This document shows positions 8,155-14,588 of a DNA stretch of 54,907 nucleotides, piece by piece. The position numbers and the translations under genes are program-made. This stretch comes from Erysipelotrichaceae bacterium (lineage in GTDB: Bacteria > Bacillota_I > Bacilli_A > Erysipelotrichales > Erysipelotrichaceae), in the NCBI GenBank assembly GCA_017539105.1, contig JAFYHQ010000022.1:1-54907 (forward strand). The letters run 5' to 3'. Below the pieces are notes generated by a model. It did not search any database. It saw nothing but the letters and a program-made list of their open reading frames with translations, and was not told the DNA's origin. The first letter of the stretch is position 1, and each line of letters begins with the position of its first letter.

Positions 8155-8943
8155 ATGAATAACAATACAAATAAAGTCCTGGCAGCGATCGACCAGAATC
8201 CTGAGATCCTGAATCAGCTGCTGAACGGCGATTCCGGCGATATGACCAGAGGCGGAACCGTCAATCCGCTGGTCAATATCCTGGGCAATGTCGACAAGAA
8301 CGAACTGCAGCAGGTTTCCCATGAACTCACAGAAAATCCGGCAGTTAAACTGTTCCTGGCTTCTTCCGGAAGCCTGGATGCCAAAGACCTGCTGAATTAT
8401 GTCGGTGGTGTCGGCGGTACCAGAGCGTCTGCCAATCCGGCGGTAAGAGCCTTGTTCGATGGCAAACTGGATCTCAAGGAGATCCTGATCCTGATCGTTC
8501 TTTTGAAACTCTTCAAGAGAAAGAATTCCAACACCTACAACAATTCCGCGATCGGTCTTCTCGGTTCCCTGTTGGGCTACAATACCGGCTACAACAGCGG
8601 TCTGTTCAATGTCCTGGGCGGAAACAACTATTCCAACGGCCTCTTCGGCAACAACAGCTATTCCAACGGCCTGTTCGGAAACAGCTATTCTTCCGGCCTG
8701 TTCGGAAATACCTACAACACCAGTTCCGGTCTGGGCAACTTCCTGGGTCTGACCAGCGGTTACGGGAACAACTCGAGCCTGTCGAATCTGATGAATTTCG
8801 TCAATGGCAACTACAACAACAATTCCCAGTATCAGACCTTATGGAACATCCTGAATCAGGCAGCGCCTACAGCCGTTTCCAGCAACGGTCTGGTCAGCGC
8901 GTCGGGCCTGTTCTCGGTACTGGCACATATGATGGGCTACTAG
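8155..8943 (+). CDS. Asn/Ser/Gly/Tyr-rich repeat protein, unknown function
   Basis: A 262-residue protein not recognised. Residues 1-120 look like an ordinary helical domain ending in a hydrophobic helix (LKEILILIVLLKLFKRKNS). Residues 125-230 are low complexity, rich in Asn, Ser, Gly and Tyr, with near-repeats of YSNGLFGN (about 8630-8710 in DNA). There is no signal peptide and no cysteine. It has its own TATAAT (8129-8134), a strong AGGAGGAG site and its own terminator. The composition recalls prion-like or assembly-forming segments, which is only inference. Confidence 0.7.
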   Translation: MNNNTNKVLAAIDQNPEILNQLLNGDSGDMTRGGTVNPLVNILGNVDKNELQQVSHELTENPAVKLFLASSGSLDAKDLLNYVGGVGGTRASANPAVRALFDGKLDLKEILILIVLLKLFKRKNSNTYNNSAIGLLGSLLGYNTGYNSGLFNVLGGNNYSNGLFGNNSYSNGLFGNSYSSGLFGNTYNTSSGLGNFLGLTSGYGNNSSLSNLMNFVNGNYNNNSQYQTLWNILNQAAPTAVSSNGLVSASGLFSVLAHMMGY

Positions 8944-8965
8944 AAATCATCCCATGATTTACAGA

Positions 8966-8995
8966 AGATCCGGTTTAAAAACCGGGTCTTTTTTT
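8966..8995 (+). terminator. Intrinsic terminator
   Basis: AGATCCGGTTT (8966-8976) pairs with AAACCGGGTCT (8979-8989, one G-T pair), followed by a T-run of seven. Confidence 0.85.
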
Positions 8996-9008
8996 ATATA
9001 CTGTTTTT

Positions 9009-9815
9009 ATGATACAAGATATCTTACCCGCCAGATATTCGCTGGTCTACGAAGACAGAAAGATCTCGGACAACGATCCAATCATCATCGGAGATGCGCA
9101 CAAGAATCTTCTGCTGATGAACGATCATCTTCCTTTGTACAGACAGGTCAAAGATCAGCTTCCGGACGAATACCGTTTCCTGTTTACGATCGATGATCAG
9201 CCTTATTTCATGAGCTACCACGATCTTCCCGATTTGGAACATGTCCATATCCGTAATGCGATCCGCATCCTGAAAGGAACCGAAGCCTTCGCAGCACTGA
9301 CAGGACATCATCTGCTGAACTGGTACCTGACGAACCGTTTCTGTTCCTGCTGCGGCAAGCCTTTGCGTCACAGCGACAGGGAACGGGCTCTGGTTTGCGA
9401 TGCCTGCGGGATGGTCTTCTATCCAAGGATCTCTCCTGCCATCATTGTGGCGGTCACGAATGGGGACAAGCTGCTGGTATCGAAATATGCCAGAGAGGTC
9501 TACAGGAATTACGCCCTGATCGCGGGATTCTGCGAGATCGGCGAGACACCGGAAGAGACCTGCAAGCGCGAGGTCATGGAGGAAGTGGGAGTCCGTATCA
9601 GAGACATCCGCTACTATGGCTGCCAGCCTTGGGGCGTCGATGGAGGACTGCTGCTGGGCTATTTCGCAAAACTGGATGGCGATGATACCCTGCATGTGGA
9701 TCATGTGGAACTTTCGGAAGCCGAATGGATCACGAAAGAAGAAATCGCTTTGGATGAAAATCCTCTGACTCTGACCTCCACCCTGATGCAGGAATTCAAG
9801 AAAGGCAACTGCTGA
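9009..9815 (+). CDS. nudC: NAD+/NADH diphosphatase NudC-type Nudix hydrolase
   Basis: A 268-residue enzyme of the NudC group, which cleaves NAD(H) and in characterised members removes NAD caps from RNA. A central zinc ribbon (CSCCG and CDACG near residues 115-138) separates a divergent N-terminal domain from the Nudix domain. The Nudix box fits the consensus exactly, starting at GFCEIGETPEE and continuing REVMEEVG. The usual SQPWPFPxS specificity motif is altered to CQPWGVDGG, so substrate range may be shifted. It ends shortly before the first copy of the repeated element. Confidence 0.88.
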   Translation: MIQDILPARYSLVYEDRKISDNDPIIIGDAHKNLLLMNDHLPLYRQVKDQLPDEYRFLFTIDDQPYFMSYHDLPDLEHVHIRNAIRILKGTEAFAALTGHHLLNWYLTNRFCSCCGKPLRHSDRERALVCDACGMVFYPRISPAIIVAVTNGDKLLVSKYAREVYRNYALIAGFCEIGETPEETCKREVMEEVGVRIRDIRYYGCQPWGVDGGLLLGYFAKLDGDDTLHVDHVELSEAEWITKEEIALDENPLTLTSTLMQEFKKGNC

Positions 9816-9842
9816 GATATTCTTAACAAATCAGATAAATAT

Positions 9843-9889
9843 AACAAGCGATGAGGAATCGCTTGTTTTTGTGTGAATAATGTATAGGA
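9843..9889 (+). repeat. Repeated element, copy A: terminator hairpin plus conserved tail
   Basis: AACAAGCGAT and ATCGCTTGTT form a perfect 10-bp stem over GAGGA, then a T-run, then TGTGAATAATGTATAGGA. From ATGAGG (9851) to the end it matches the copies at 10762 and 25568 almost base for base (one difference to the third copy). It terminates nudC and sits directly upstream of the RHH/GNAT toxin-antitoxin pair. Confidence 0.85.
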
Positions 9890-9916
9890 ACTTATCTCGT
9901 GCTTGCTCTAATTGTG

Positions 9917-9950
9917 TGTACATTTGACACATATAAATGTATAATGTGTC
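9917..9950 (+). promoter_or_regulatory. Promoter with palindromic operator for RHH/GNAT toxin-antitoxin pair
   Basis: TGTACA (9917-9922), a 17-base spacer and TATAAT (9940-9945) form a promoter. A perfect 7-base inverted repeat GACACAT...ATGTGTC (9926-9932, 9944-9950) overlaps the -10 box. This is where a ribbon-helix-helix antitoxin would bind to repress its own operon. Binding is inferred. Confidence 0.6.
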
Positions 9951-9963
9951 TGAAAGGAATCTT

Positions 9964-10218
9964 ATGACAATCATCATGAAAAACAACAGGATCGATCTTC
10001 GGGTAGATGATAAAAACAAGGAACTGCTGGAGCAGGCTGCACAGCTCAAGAATCTGTCGCTGACGGCTTATATCACTTCGGTCTGCCTCAGTCAGGCAAG
10101 ACAGGATATCCGTGAAAATGAAACGCTGTTTCTGTCGGAAAGCGATCGGGATCTGATCTACCGGCTGCTGGAAAACAGTCCGGAACCCAACGAGGAGCTG
10201 AAAGGTCTTTTTGAATGA
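9964..10218 (+). CDS. DUF1778 ribbon-helix-helix antitoxin (TacA-like)
   Basis: An 84-residue antitoxin. The first ~45 residues (NRIDLRVDDKNKELLEQAA, then LTAYITSVCL) match the DUF1778 ribbon-helix-helix DNA-binding fold. The C-terminal tail (LIYRLLENSP...EELKGLFE) is the usual toxin-wrapping helix region. The ATG at 9964 follows GAAAGGA and lies downstream of the TATAAT, which excludes an ATG at 9937. It overlaps the toxin start by four bases. Known TacA/AtaR proteins neutralise a GNAT toxin and repress the operon. Confidence 0.88.
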   Translation: MTIIMKNNRIDLRVDDKNKELLEQAAQLKNLSLTAYITSVCLSQARQDIRENETLFLSESDRDLIYRLLENSPEPNEELKGLFE

Positions 10219-10712
10219 ATTTTGTTTCGATACAGGACACGAGCAAGGAAACGATCGATGCTTTCGACTGCGGTAGCGATGAACTGAATGAATTCATTCG
10301 GAAATACGCGAAACAGAACGATAAGAAAGATATCGGCAAGACTTTCGTCTGTACAGAAGATGACCACATCATCGGCTACTATACGCTTTCCAATGCGCAG
10401 ATCATGTTTGAGAATACACCGAAAGAACTGTCGAAAGGACTTCCGAAATATCCGATTCCCTGCATCAGGATCGCCAGACTGGCAATCGATCGACGCTTCC
10501 AGAACGAAGGATACGGTTCATCGCTACTGAAAAACGCTTTGCTGAAGATCGTCCGCCTATCTGAACACACCGGCATCTATTTCATCATCGTCGATGCCAA
10601 AGAATCATCGGCATCGTTTTATGAACATTACGGTTTCATCCGTTTAAACATGGGAAACCTGACCTATATCATCCCTGTATCGACAGTCAGGAAAGCAATC
10701 GTCAATCATTGA
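10215..10712 (+). CDS. GNAT toxin acetylating aminoacyl-tRNA (TacT/AtaT-like)
   Basis: A 165-residue acetyltransferase toxin. The family hallmark FDCGSDELNEFIRKYAKQN lies near residues 17-36. The acetyl-CoA loop is RRFQNEGYGSSLL, and the catalytic tyrosine is in SFYEHYGF. Characterised TacT and AtaT enzymes acetylate the amino group of charged tRNAs and block translation. Which tRNA is hit cannot be read here. It is coupled to its antitoxin by ATGA overlap and is bracketed by direct copies A and B of the repeated element. Confidence 0.88.
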   Translation: MNFVSIQDTSKETIDAFDCGSDELNEFIRKYAKQNDKKDIGKTFVCTEDDHIIGYYTLSNAQIMFENTPKELSKGLPKYPIPCIRIARLAIDRRFQNEGYGSSLLKNALLKIVRLSEHTGIYFIIVDAKESSASFYEHYGFIRLNMGNLTYIIPVSTVRKAIVNH

Positions 10713-10744
10713 TCCTGTCTGAATGGATTTCCATAACAAAACAT

Positions 10745-10799
10745 GAAGCGATTCCGTTTATATGAGGAATCGCTTGTTTTTGTGTGAATAATGTATAGA
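10745..10799 (+). repeat. Repeated element, copy B: terminator hairpin plus conserved tail
   Basis: AAGCGATTCC (10745-10754) pairs with GGAATCGCTT over an 8-base-plus loop, then a T-run and TGTGAATAATGTATAG. The left stem arm and loop differ from copy A but the right half (10762 onward) is the same. It follows the GNAT toxin and precedes the first HicAB pair. Confidence 0.85.
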
Positions 10800-10811
10800 T
10801 AGGTTTTATAT

Positions 10812-10835
10812 TTAGCAACTATATTCAGTTGCTAA
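10812..10835 (+). promoter_or_regulatory. Palindromic operator upstream of HicAB pair 1
   Basis: TTAGCAACT (10812-10820) and AGTTGCTAA (10827-10835) are a perfect 9-base inverted repeat around ATATTC, 22 bases before the hicA start. A TATATT (10820-10825) lies inside it. It is the likely binding site for the HicB antitoxin. Confidence 0.6.
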
Positions 10836-10857
10836 TAATGAAAGGAAAAAGTATAAT

Positions 10858-11103
10858 ATGAGTCAGATAGAAAAACTCTTGGCAAGACTTTGCTCTTACC
10901 CGAAAAATTTGACTTACGATGAAGTCGTTAAGATATTTGCTCATTTCGGTTATACGAAAATCAGAAGTGCCGAAGGATCCAGAGTCATATTTACAAAAGA
11001 TGATAAAAGATTCCGGATGCACAAGCCTCATCCGTCAAATATCATCAAATCTTATATGGTCAAAGAAATCGTTGCTTTTCTGAAACAGAAGGAGGACCTA
11101 TGA
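10858..11103 (+). CDS. hicA: HicA-family toxin
   Basis: An 81-residue protein resembling HicA-type double-stranded-RNA-binding mRNA interferases. SRVIFTKDDKRFRMHKPHPS holds the family's conserved histidine region and the C-terminal helix follows. The usual GSH signature is changed to GSR, so the catalytic histidine may be supplied by MHKPH or activity may be altered. AAAGGAAAAAG precedes the start. It overlaps the antitoxin by ATGA. The toxin-first order is typical of hicAB. Confidence 0.8.
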   Translation: MSQIEKLLARLCSYPKNLTYDEVVKIFAHFGYTKIRSAEGSRVIFTKDDKRFRMHKPHPSNIIKSYMVKEIVAFLKQKEDL

Positions 11104-11435
11104 ATTATCTGGAATACAAAGGTTATCTCGGATCGGTTGAATATTCGAGTGAAGATGATATCCTGTATGGAAAGATTATCGGTTTACAGAATTCTTCCAT
11201 ATCCTACGAAGGTAATACGCTTGCTGAACTGAAAAAGGATTTTCATCAGGCTGTAGATGACTATATCAGCAGTTTTCCTGATCAATCGCTGATCGAAAAG
11301 CCATGCAAAGGCACCTTCAATGTCCGCATCGGACCCGAGCTGCATCTGCAGGCTGTTCTGAAGGCGAGACAGAACAACGAATCTTTAAACAGCTTTGTGA
11401 AAGAAGCGATCATAAGATACCTGGCAGCGAACTGA
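11100..11435 (+). CDS. hicB: HicB-family antitoxin
   Basis: A 111-residue antitoxin. The N-terminal part (YLGSVEYSSEDDILYGKIIG, then SISYEGNTLAELKKDFHQAV) is the partial RNase-H-like HicB fold. Residues 75-111 (FNVRIGPELHLQAVLKARQN, NSFVKEAIIRYL) form a ribbon-helix-helix DNA-binding domain suited to the palindrome at 10812. It ends 13 bases before a converging gene, with no clear terminator in between. Confidence 0.85.
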   Translation: MNYLEYKGYLGSVEYSSEDDILYGKIIGLQNSSISYEGNTLAELKKDFHQAVDDYISSFPDQSLIEKPCKGTFNVRIGPELHLQAVLKARQNNESLNSFVKEAIIRYLAAN

Positions 11436-11448
11436 TTCTATTAAGAAA

Positions 11449-12342
11449 TCATTCATTGATGATCTCGCAGATCTGTTCTATCGCTTCCCTTCCTTCCGGG
11501 ATCGGATAGGCCGGATAGACATGGCACAGTTCTTCGCCGATGTACAGCCGGTAATTTACTCCGTGTTCCTTCAGAACATCCGCAAACTTCAATATATCCG
11601 GATAGAACAGTTCGTTGCTTCCGGTAAAAAGATAGACATTCTTCAGACAGGAAACATCCCCATACAACGGAGACAGACGGTAATCCTTCAGATCTGTGCC
11701 GTTTGCCCAGTATTGTGCATCCACCTGCAGTTCACTGATGGTCAGGGTCGGATCGGTCTTTTCATATTTCTTCAGCTCGGGATCTTCCAGCGACAGTTCC
11801 ACCCAGGGCGACAGCAGGATCAGCCTGTCAGGCGTTTTCAGGCCTTTCTGAGCGAAATACATGCTTAAACCGATACAGAGTCCGGCTCCCGCGGAATCGC
11901 CCATCAGGATGATCTGTTTGTCCGGATAGTATTTGAGACATTTCTTGTAGAAGACGGTCATCTGTTCGTAGCATTCCTTGAAATCATGGAACGGAGCCAA
12001 AGGATAGTCCGGAATGATGAACGTCGCATCGACCTTGGAAGTGATCTGATCCAGCATCAGCCAGTGGATCGCCAGCATCTCTTCGACATAAGCTCCCCCA
12101 TGAAGATAGATGATCAGCTTATCGCTTTCACTCTCCACGTTCATATAGAAAAGTTCCATACCGGCAGATTCGATTTCATCGATATCGTTGCGTATCTTAA
12201 GAAAAATAGGAAGATCGTAACGCTGCTTCCCGATCTGTTTCCGGTAAGTCAGAATGACATCGGTCAGGGTCTTTCCTTTGGGGATGACGACGGTTTTCAG
12301 GATCCTTTCGCAGATCCTGGCGCTTCTTGATTTTGGCATCAT
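11449..12342 (-). CDS. Alpha/beta hydrolase (hormone-sensitive-lipase-like esterase)
   Basis: A 297-residue esterase of the HSL group. The oxyanion motif HGGAYV lies near residue 82, the nucleophile elbow GDSAGAG near 150, and a late acid/histidine pair is plausible (YPDILKF; LCHVYP). No signal peptide, so it is cytoplasmic, probably hydrolysing small acyl esters. A TATAAT ends only five bases before the ATG, so the message may be leaderless or start at the second ATG. It is divergent from the MutT gene. Confidence 0.85.
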   Translation of the reverse strand: MMPKSRSARICERILKTVVIPKGKTLTDVILTYRKQIGKQRYDLPIFLKIRNDIDEIESAGMELFYMNVESESDKLIIYLHGGAYVEEMLAIHWLMLDQITSKVDATFIIPDYPLAPFHDFKECYEQMTVFYKKCLKYYPDKQIILMGDSAGAGLCIGLSMYFAQKGLKTPDRLILLSPWVELSLEDPELKKYEKTDPTLTISELQVDAQYWANGTDLKDYRLSPLYGDVSCLKNVYLFTGSNELFYPDILKFADVLKEHGVNYRLYIGEELCHVYPAYPIPEGREAIEQICEIINE

Positions 12343-12371
12343 CTCAATTATAGCTTAAAATAAGAACGGAA

Positions 12372-12770
12372 ATGGAAACGAGGGAAAACAGGAAAACATT
12401 GCGGGTTGCAGCAGCCATCATAGAGAAGGATGACAGGATCATGATCGCCAGGAGATCCCACGGCGAACATGAGGGTCTTTGGGAATTCCCGGGTGGGAAG
12501 ATCGAAGAGGGTGAGACAGCAGAAGAAGCTCTGGTCAGGGAGATCAGGGAGGAATTCAATGCGGATATCCGGATCAGGGAATATCTCTGCACCATCGAGC
12601 ATTCCTATGATTCTTTCGATCTGGTCATGGACTGTTACATCTGTGAACTGGTAAGCGATGAAATGAAACTGCATGATCATTCCGAGATACGTTTCATCGA
12701 TCCTGAAGAAGAAAACATCGAATGGGTACCGGCAGACAGGAAAGTGATAGAAGCATACAGGAACAGATAG
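12372..12770 (+). CDS. mutT: MutT-like Nudix hydrolase, (deoxy)nucleoside triphosphate diphosphatase
   Basis: A 132-residue protein of the MutT/8-oxo-dGTP diphosphatase type. The N-terminal VAAAIIEKDDRIMIARR and WEFPGGKIEEGE lead into the Nudix box (REIREEF). The last glycine of the box is an Asn, a common variation. A role in cleaning the nucleotide pool is established for the family but specificity is inferred. The start is weakly supported (ACGGAA). A strong terminator follows. Confidence 0.87.
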   Translation: METRENRKTLRVAAAIIEKDDRIMIARRSHGEHEGLWEFPGGKIEEGETAEEALVREIREEFNADIRIREYLCTIEHSYDSFDLVMDCYICELVSDEMKLHDHSEIRFIDPEEENIEWVPADRKVIEAYRNR

Positions 12771-12799
12771 AAAATCATCCACGGTTGTGGATGATTTTT
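12771..12799 (+). terminator. Intrinsic terminator after mutT
   Basis: AAAATCATCCAC (12771-12782) pairs with GTGGATGATTTT over GGTT, followed by T. The A-run on the other side makes it usable for both strands. Confidence 0.85.
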
Positions 12800-12821
12800 G
12801 ACTTGATAATAAGATGTCTGC

Positions 12822-12905
12822 TTACTGATTCTGTTTTTCCAGTTTCAGGGTGATAATCAGATGGCGTTATCCCGACACGATGATCAGCAGCAGCACTATA
12901 ACCAT
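12822..12905 (-). pseudogene. Possible broken small hydrophobic peptide gene
   Basis: In one frame an ATG at 12905 gives MVIVLLLIIVSG, an in-frame TAA (12869-12867), then RHLIITLKLEKQNQ and a second stop. A hydrophobic helix followed by a charged tail is the layout of small membrane peptides such as holin-like or type I toxins. The interruption, weak binding site and short length make this speculative. Confidence 0.2.
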
Positions 12906-12915
12906 CGTTCCGTAT

Positions 12916-13284
12916 TCATAGATAGATGAAACTCTGCGGAGCTGCTTTGATTCCGTAGTCTTTCAGATCTTTTGGTTCCTGGTAGATCGTTGTTTTACCT
13001 AACGCATAGGCACAGGCGTCTTTATCGATAGGGAAATACCGGTTGAAAGCTTCTTTTGTTACTCCAGAGTATTCTTTGGTTTTGTTCCAGAGTTCTTCCC
13101 GGTTGCATTTCAGAGTATCGATCACTTCTGCTTCTCCGACTACTTTCATGACAGGAGATGTACTGTAGATGATAAGCTTATCTACAGGACGTTTAGCAAG
13201 CCTGGTACGGTATTCATATCGCTTGGAACCATTGAAGATCTTTTCAACATATTGGGGTTTGATGGAAATAAGGATATTAGCCAT
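12916..13284 (-). CDS. ASCH-domain protein
   Basis: A 122-residue protein with the ASCH/PUA-like pattern: ILISIKPQYVEKIFNGSKRY, YRTRLAKRPVDKLIIYST and VVGEAEV in order. ASCH domains are thought to bind RNA or modified nucleotides. Some relatives act on acetylated nucleosides. No specific reaction can be named. It stands alone between metK and mutT in an AT-rich surround, with a TATAAT-type box upstream but a poor ribosome binding site. Confidence 0.7.
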   Translation of the reverse strand: MANILISIKPQYVEKIFNGSKRYEYRTRLAKRPVDKLIIYSTSPVMKVVGEAEVIDTLKCNREELWNKTKEYSGVTKEAFNRYFPIDKDACAYALGKTTIYQEPKDLKDYGIKAAPQSFIYL

Positions 13285-13382
13285 GGTACTTATCTATCTG
13301 TAACTAATTTGTATACTTTCTTTTATATTTTATAATAAATCATCAAATTATAATATGCTCTATGATTGTCATATCATAGTTA

Positions 13383-14405
13383 TCATCTCCTAAAATGTCC
13401 ATACTTCGCTTGTTCTTCGTAGCATATCTTTTTCATATCCAGTTCTCTTATGATATTCCCCGGTTCTGCTCTCTGGTACATGCTCTCTTCCGGTTCCAGA
13501 TTCCCCTGATCCGAATCGATATAGATCGCCATCGGCCTTCTCATTCCGATCGCATACGAGATCTGCACCTCGCACCACTTCAAGTGATGCTTCCTTAACA
13601 GCTCCTTCGCAAACTCCCTGGCGATATACGTCCCTGACAGATCCACCTTGCTGGGGTCTTTGCCATTCATGCAACCCCCACCTACATTCGAAAACGACTG
13701 GTAGGAATCCACCACGATCTTCCTCCCCGTCAGTCCCGCATCTCCCTCGAATCCTCCGATCAGGAATCTTCCCGTCGGATTGATCAGGAATCTTTCTATT
13801 TCCAATCCATATTCTCTACACAGATCCGTTGCATAATCGATCAGTATCTTATCTGTCTTTTCTCTGTTTCTCTCTGCATTATTATAGGAGATCAAAAAAT
13901 CCTTGATCCTCACGATATGAAAATCATCATCATAATATCCCGTGATCTGCGCTTTCCCATCCGGATAGAAATCCTCATAAGTATGAACCAGCTCATCATA
14001 ATATCTGGCAAACCTTTGCAGTATCACCATCGCTGTCGGCAGCAGTTCCTTCGTATCATTACACGCATACCCGAACATCATCCCCTGATCGCCTGCCCCC
14101 ATGACGCCGTCATTGGTCCCTAACGCGATATCCTCGGATTGTAATCCGATGTTGTTTATGATGTCATAGTCATCTTTATAACCGATATCCCTCAGTACCC
14201 TTCTTGCGATCTCTTCTACCGAGAATTTCGCCTTCGTCGTGATCTCTCCCGTAATAAAGATGATCCCCTTCCCGCCCACGGTCTCGATCCCGCAGCGACT
14301 TGTTTCATCCTGTCTCAGACACTCATCCAAAATCGCCGAAGAAATCTGATCGCACACCTTATCCGGATGACCCCGGAAGACGATCTCATTGGAAAACAGT
14401 TTCAT
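13383..14405 (-). CDS. metK: S-adenosylmethionine synthetase (short, divergent form)
   Basis: A 340-residue enzyme making SAM from methionine and ATP. Key motifs are GHPDKVCDQI near residue 12, GAGDQGMMFGYA near 104, DGKAQITGYY, the GDAGLTGRKIVVDSY loop and GGGCMNGKDPSKVDLS with the phosphate-binding lysines. The normal KVDRS arginine is replaced by Leu. It is about 40-50 residues shorter than the usual 385-400, mainly in the middle, and diverges from the common Firmicute MetK. Control by an upstream SAM-clan riboswitch supports the assignment. It has its own promoter. Confidence 0.92.
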   Translation of the reverse strand: MKLFSNEIVFRGHPDKVCDQISSAILDECLRQDETSRCGIETVGGKGIIFITGEITTKAKFSVEEIARRVLRDIGYKDDYDIINNIGLQSEDIALGTNDGVMGAGDQGMMFGYACNDTKELLPTAMVILQRFARYYDELVHTYEDFYPDGKAQITGYYDDDFHIVRIKDFLISYNNAERNREKTDKILIDYATDLCREYGLEIERFLINPTGRFLIGGFEGDAGLTGRKIVVDSYQSFSNVGGGCMNGKDPSKVDLSGTYIAREFAKELLRKHHLKWCEVQISYAIGMRRPMAIYIDSDQGNLEPEESMYQRAEPGNIIRELDMKKICYEEQAKYGHFRR

Positions 14406-14422
14406 ATAACCTTCTTTCTACC

Positions 14423-14554
14423 TAAGAAAAAGTCTCATCCTATGACGAGACTTCACTTTAAACAATGTCACCCATCGTTCAAGCTTTAGCACCTTGTATA
14501 CTACAGGTTGCTGCACAGTCATCGGGCTTGTCCCTCGTGTGCTCTTCATAGGTG
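14423..14554 (-). promoter_or_regulatory. SAM-clan riboswitch with intrinsic terminator (metK leader)
   Basis: On the minus strand the aptamer (14554-14469) shows the SAM-I core in order: P1 CACCTAT/ATGGGTG, P2 GCACA/TGTGC enclosing GAGGGACAAGCCCGATGA, then AGCAACC, a small P3 (ACCTGTA/TACAAGGT) and GTGCTAA. The P2 loop CAAGC can pair with GCTTG after GTGCTAA, as in the SAM-I pseudoknot. No P4 hairpin is present. The expression platform is a terminator, AAGTCTCGTC with GATGAGACTT (14453-14430) and a T-run. Excess SAM should stop transcription of metK. Confidence 0.88.
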
Positions 14555-14559
14555 TCTTA

Positions 14560-14588
14560 ACTATAGTATATTTTTTCGATTATTTCAA
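14560..14588 (-). promoter_or_regulatory. Promoter of metK leader
   Basis: On the minus strand TTGAAA (14588-14583), a 17-base spacer and TATAGT (14565-14560) stand just upstream of the riboswitch P1 stem, overlapping the last codons of the upstream DUF4153 gene. Confidence 0.65.

Noticed and set aside
8630-8710. Short DNA repeats that might suggest a CRISPR-like or tandem array
   Set aside because: They keep the reading frame and encode YSNGLFGN protein repeats; there are no constant repeats with variable spacers.
13285-13382. AT-rich gap with CTATGAT/ATCATAG inverted repeat between metK and the ASCH gene
   Set aside because: No T-run and no coding potential; it probably holds only the ASCH promoter.
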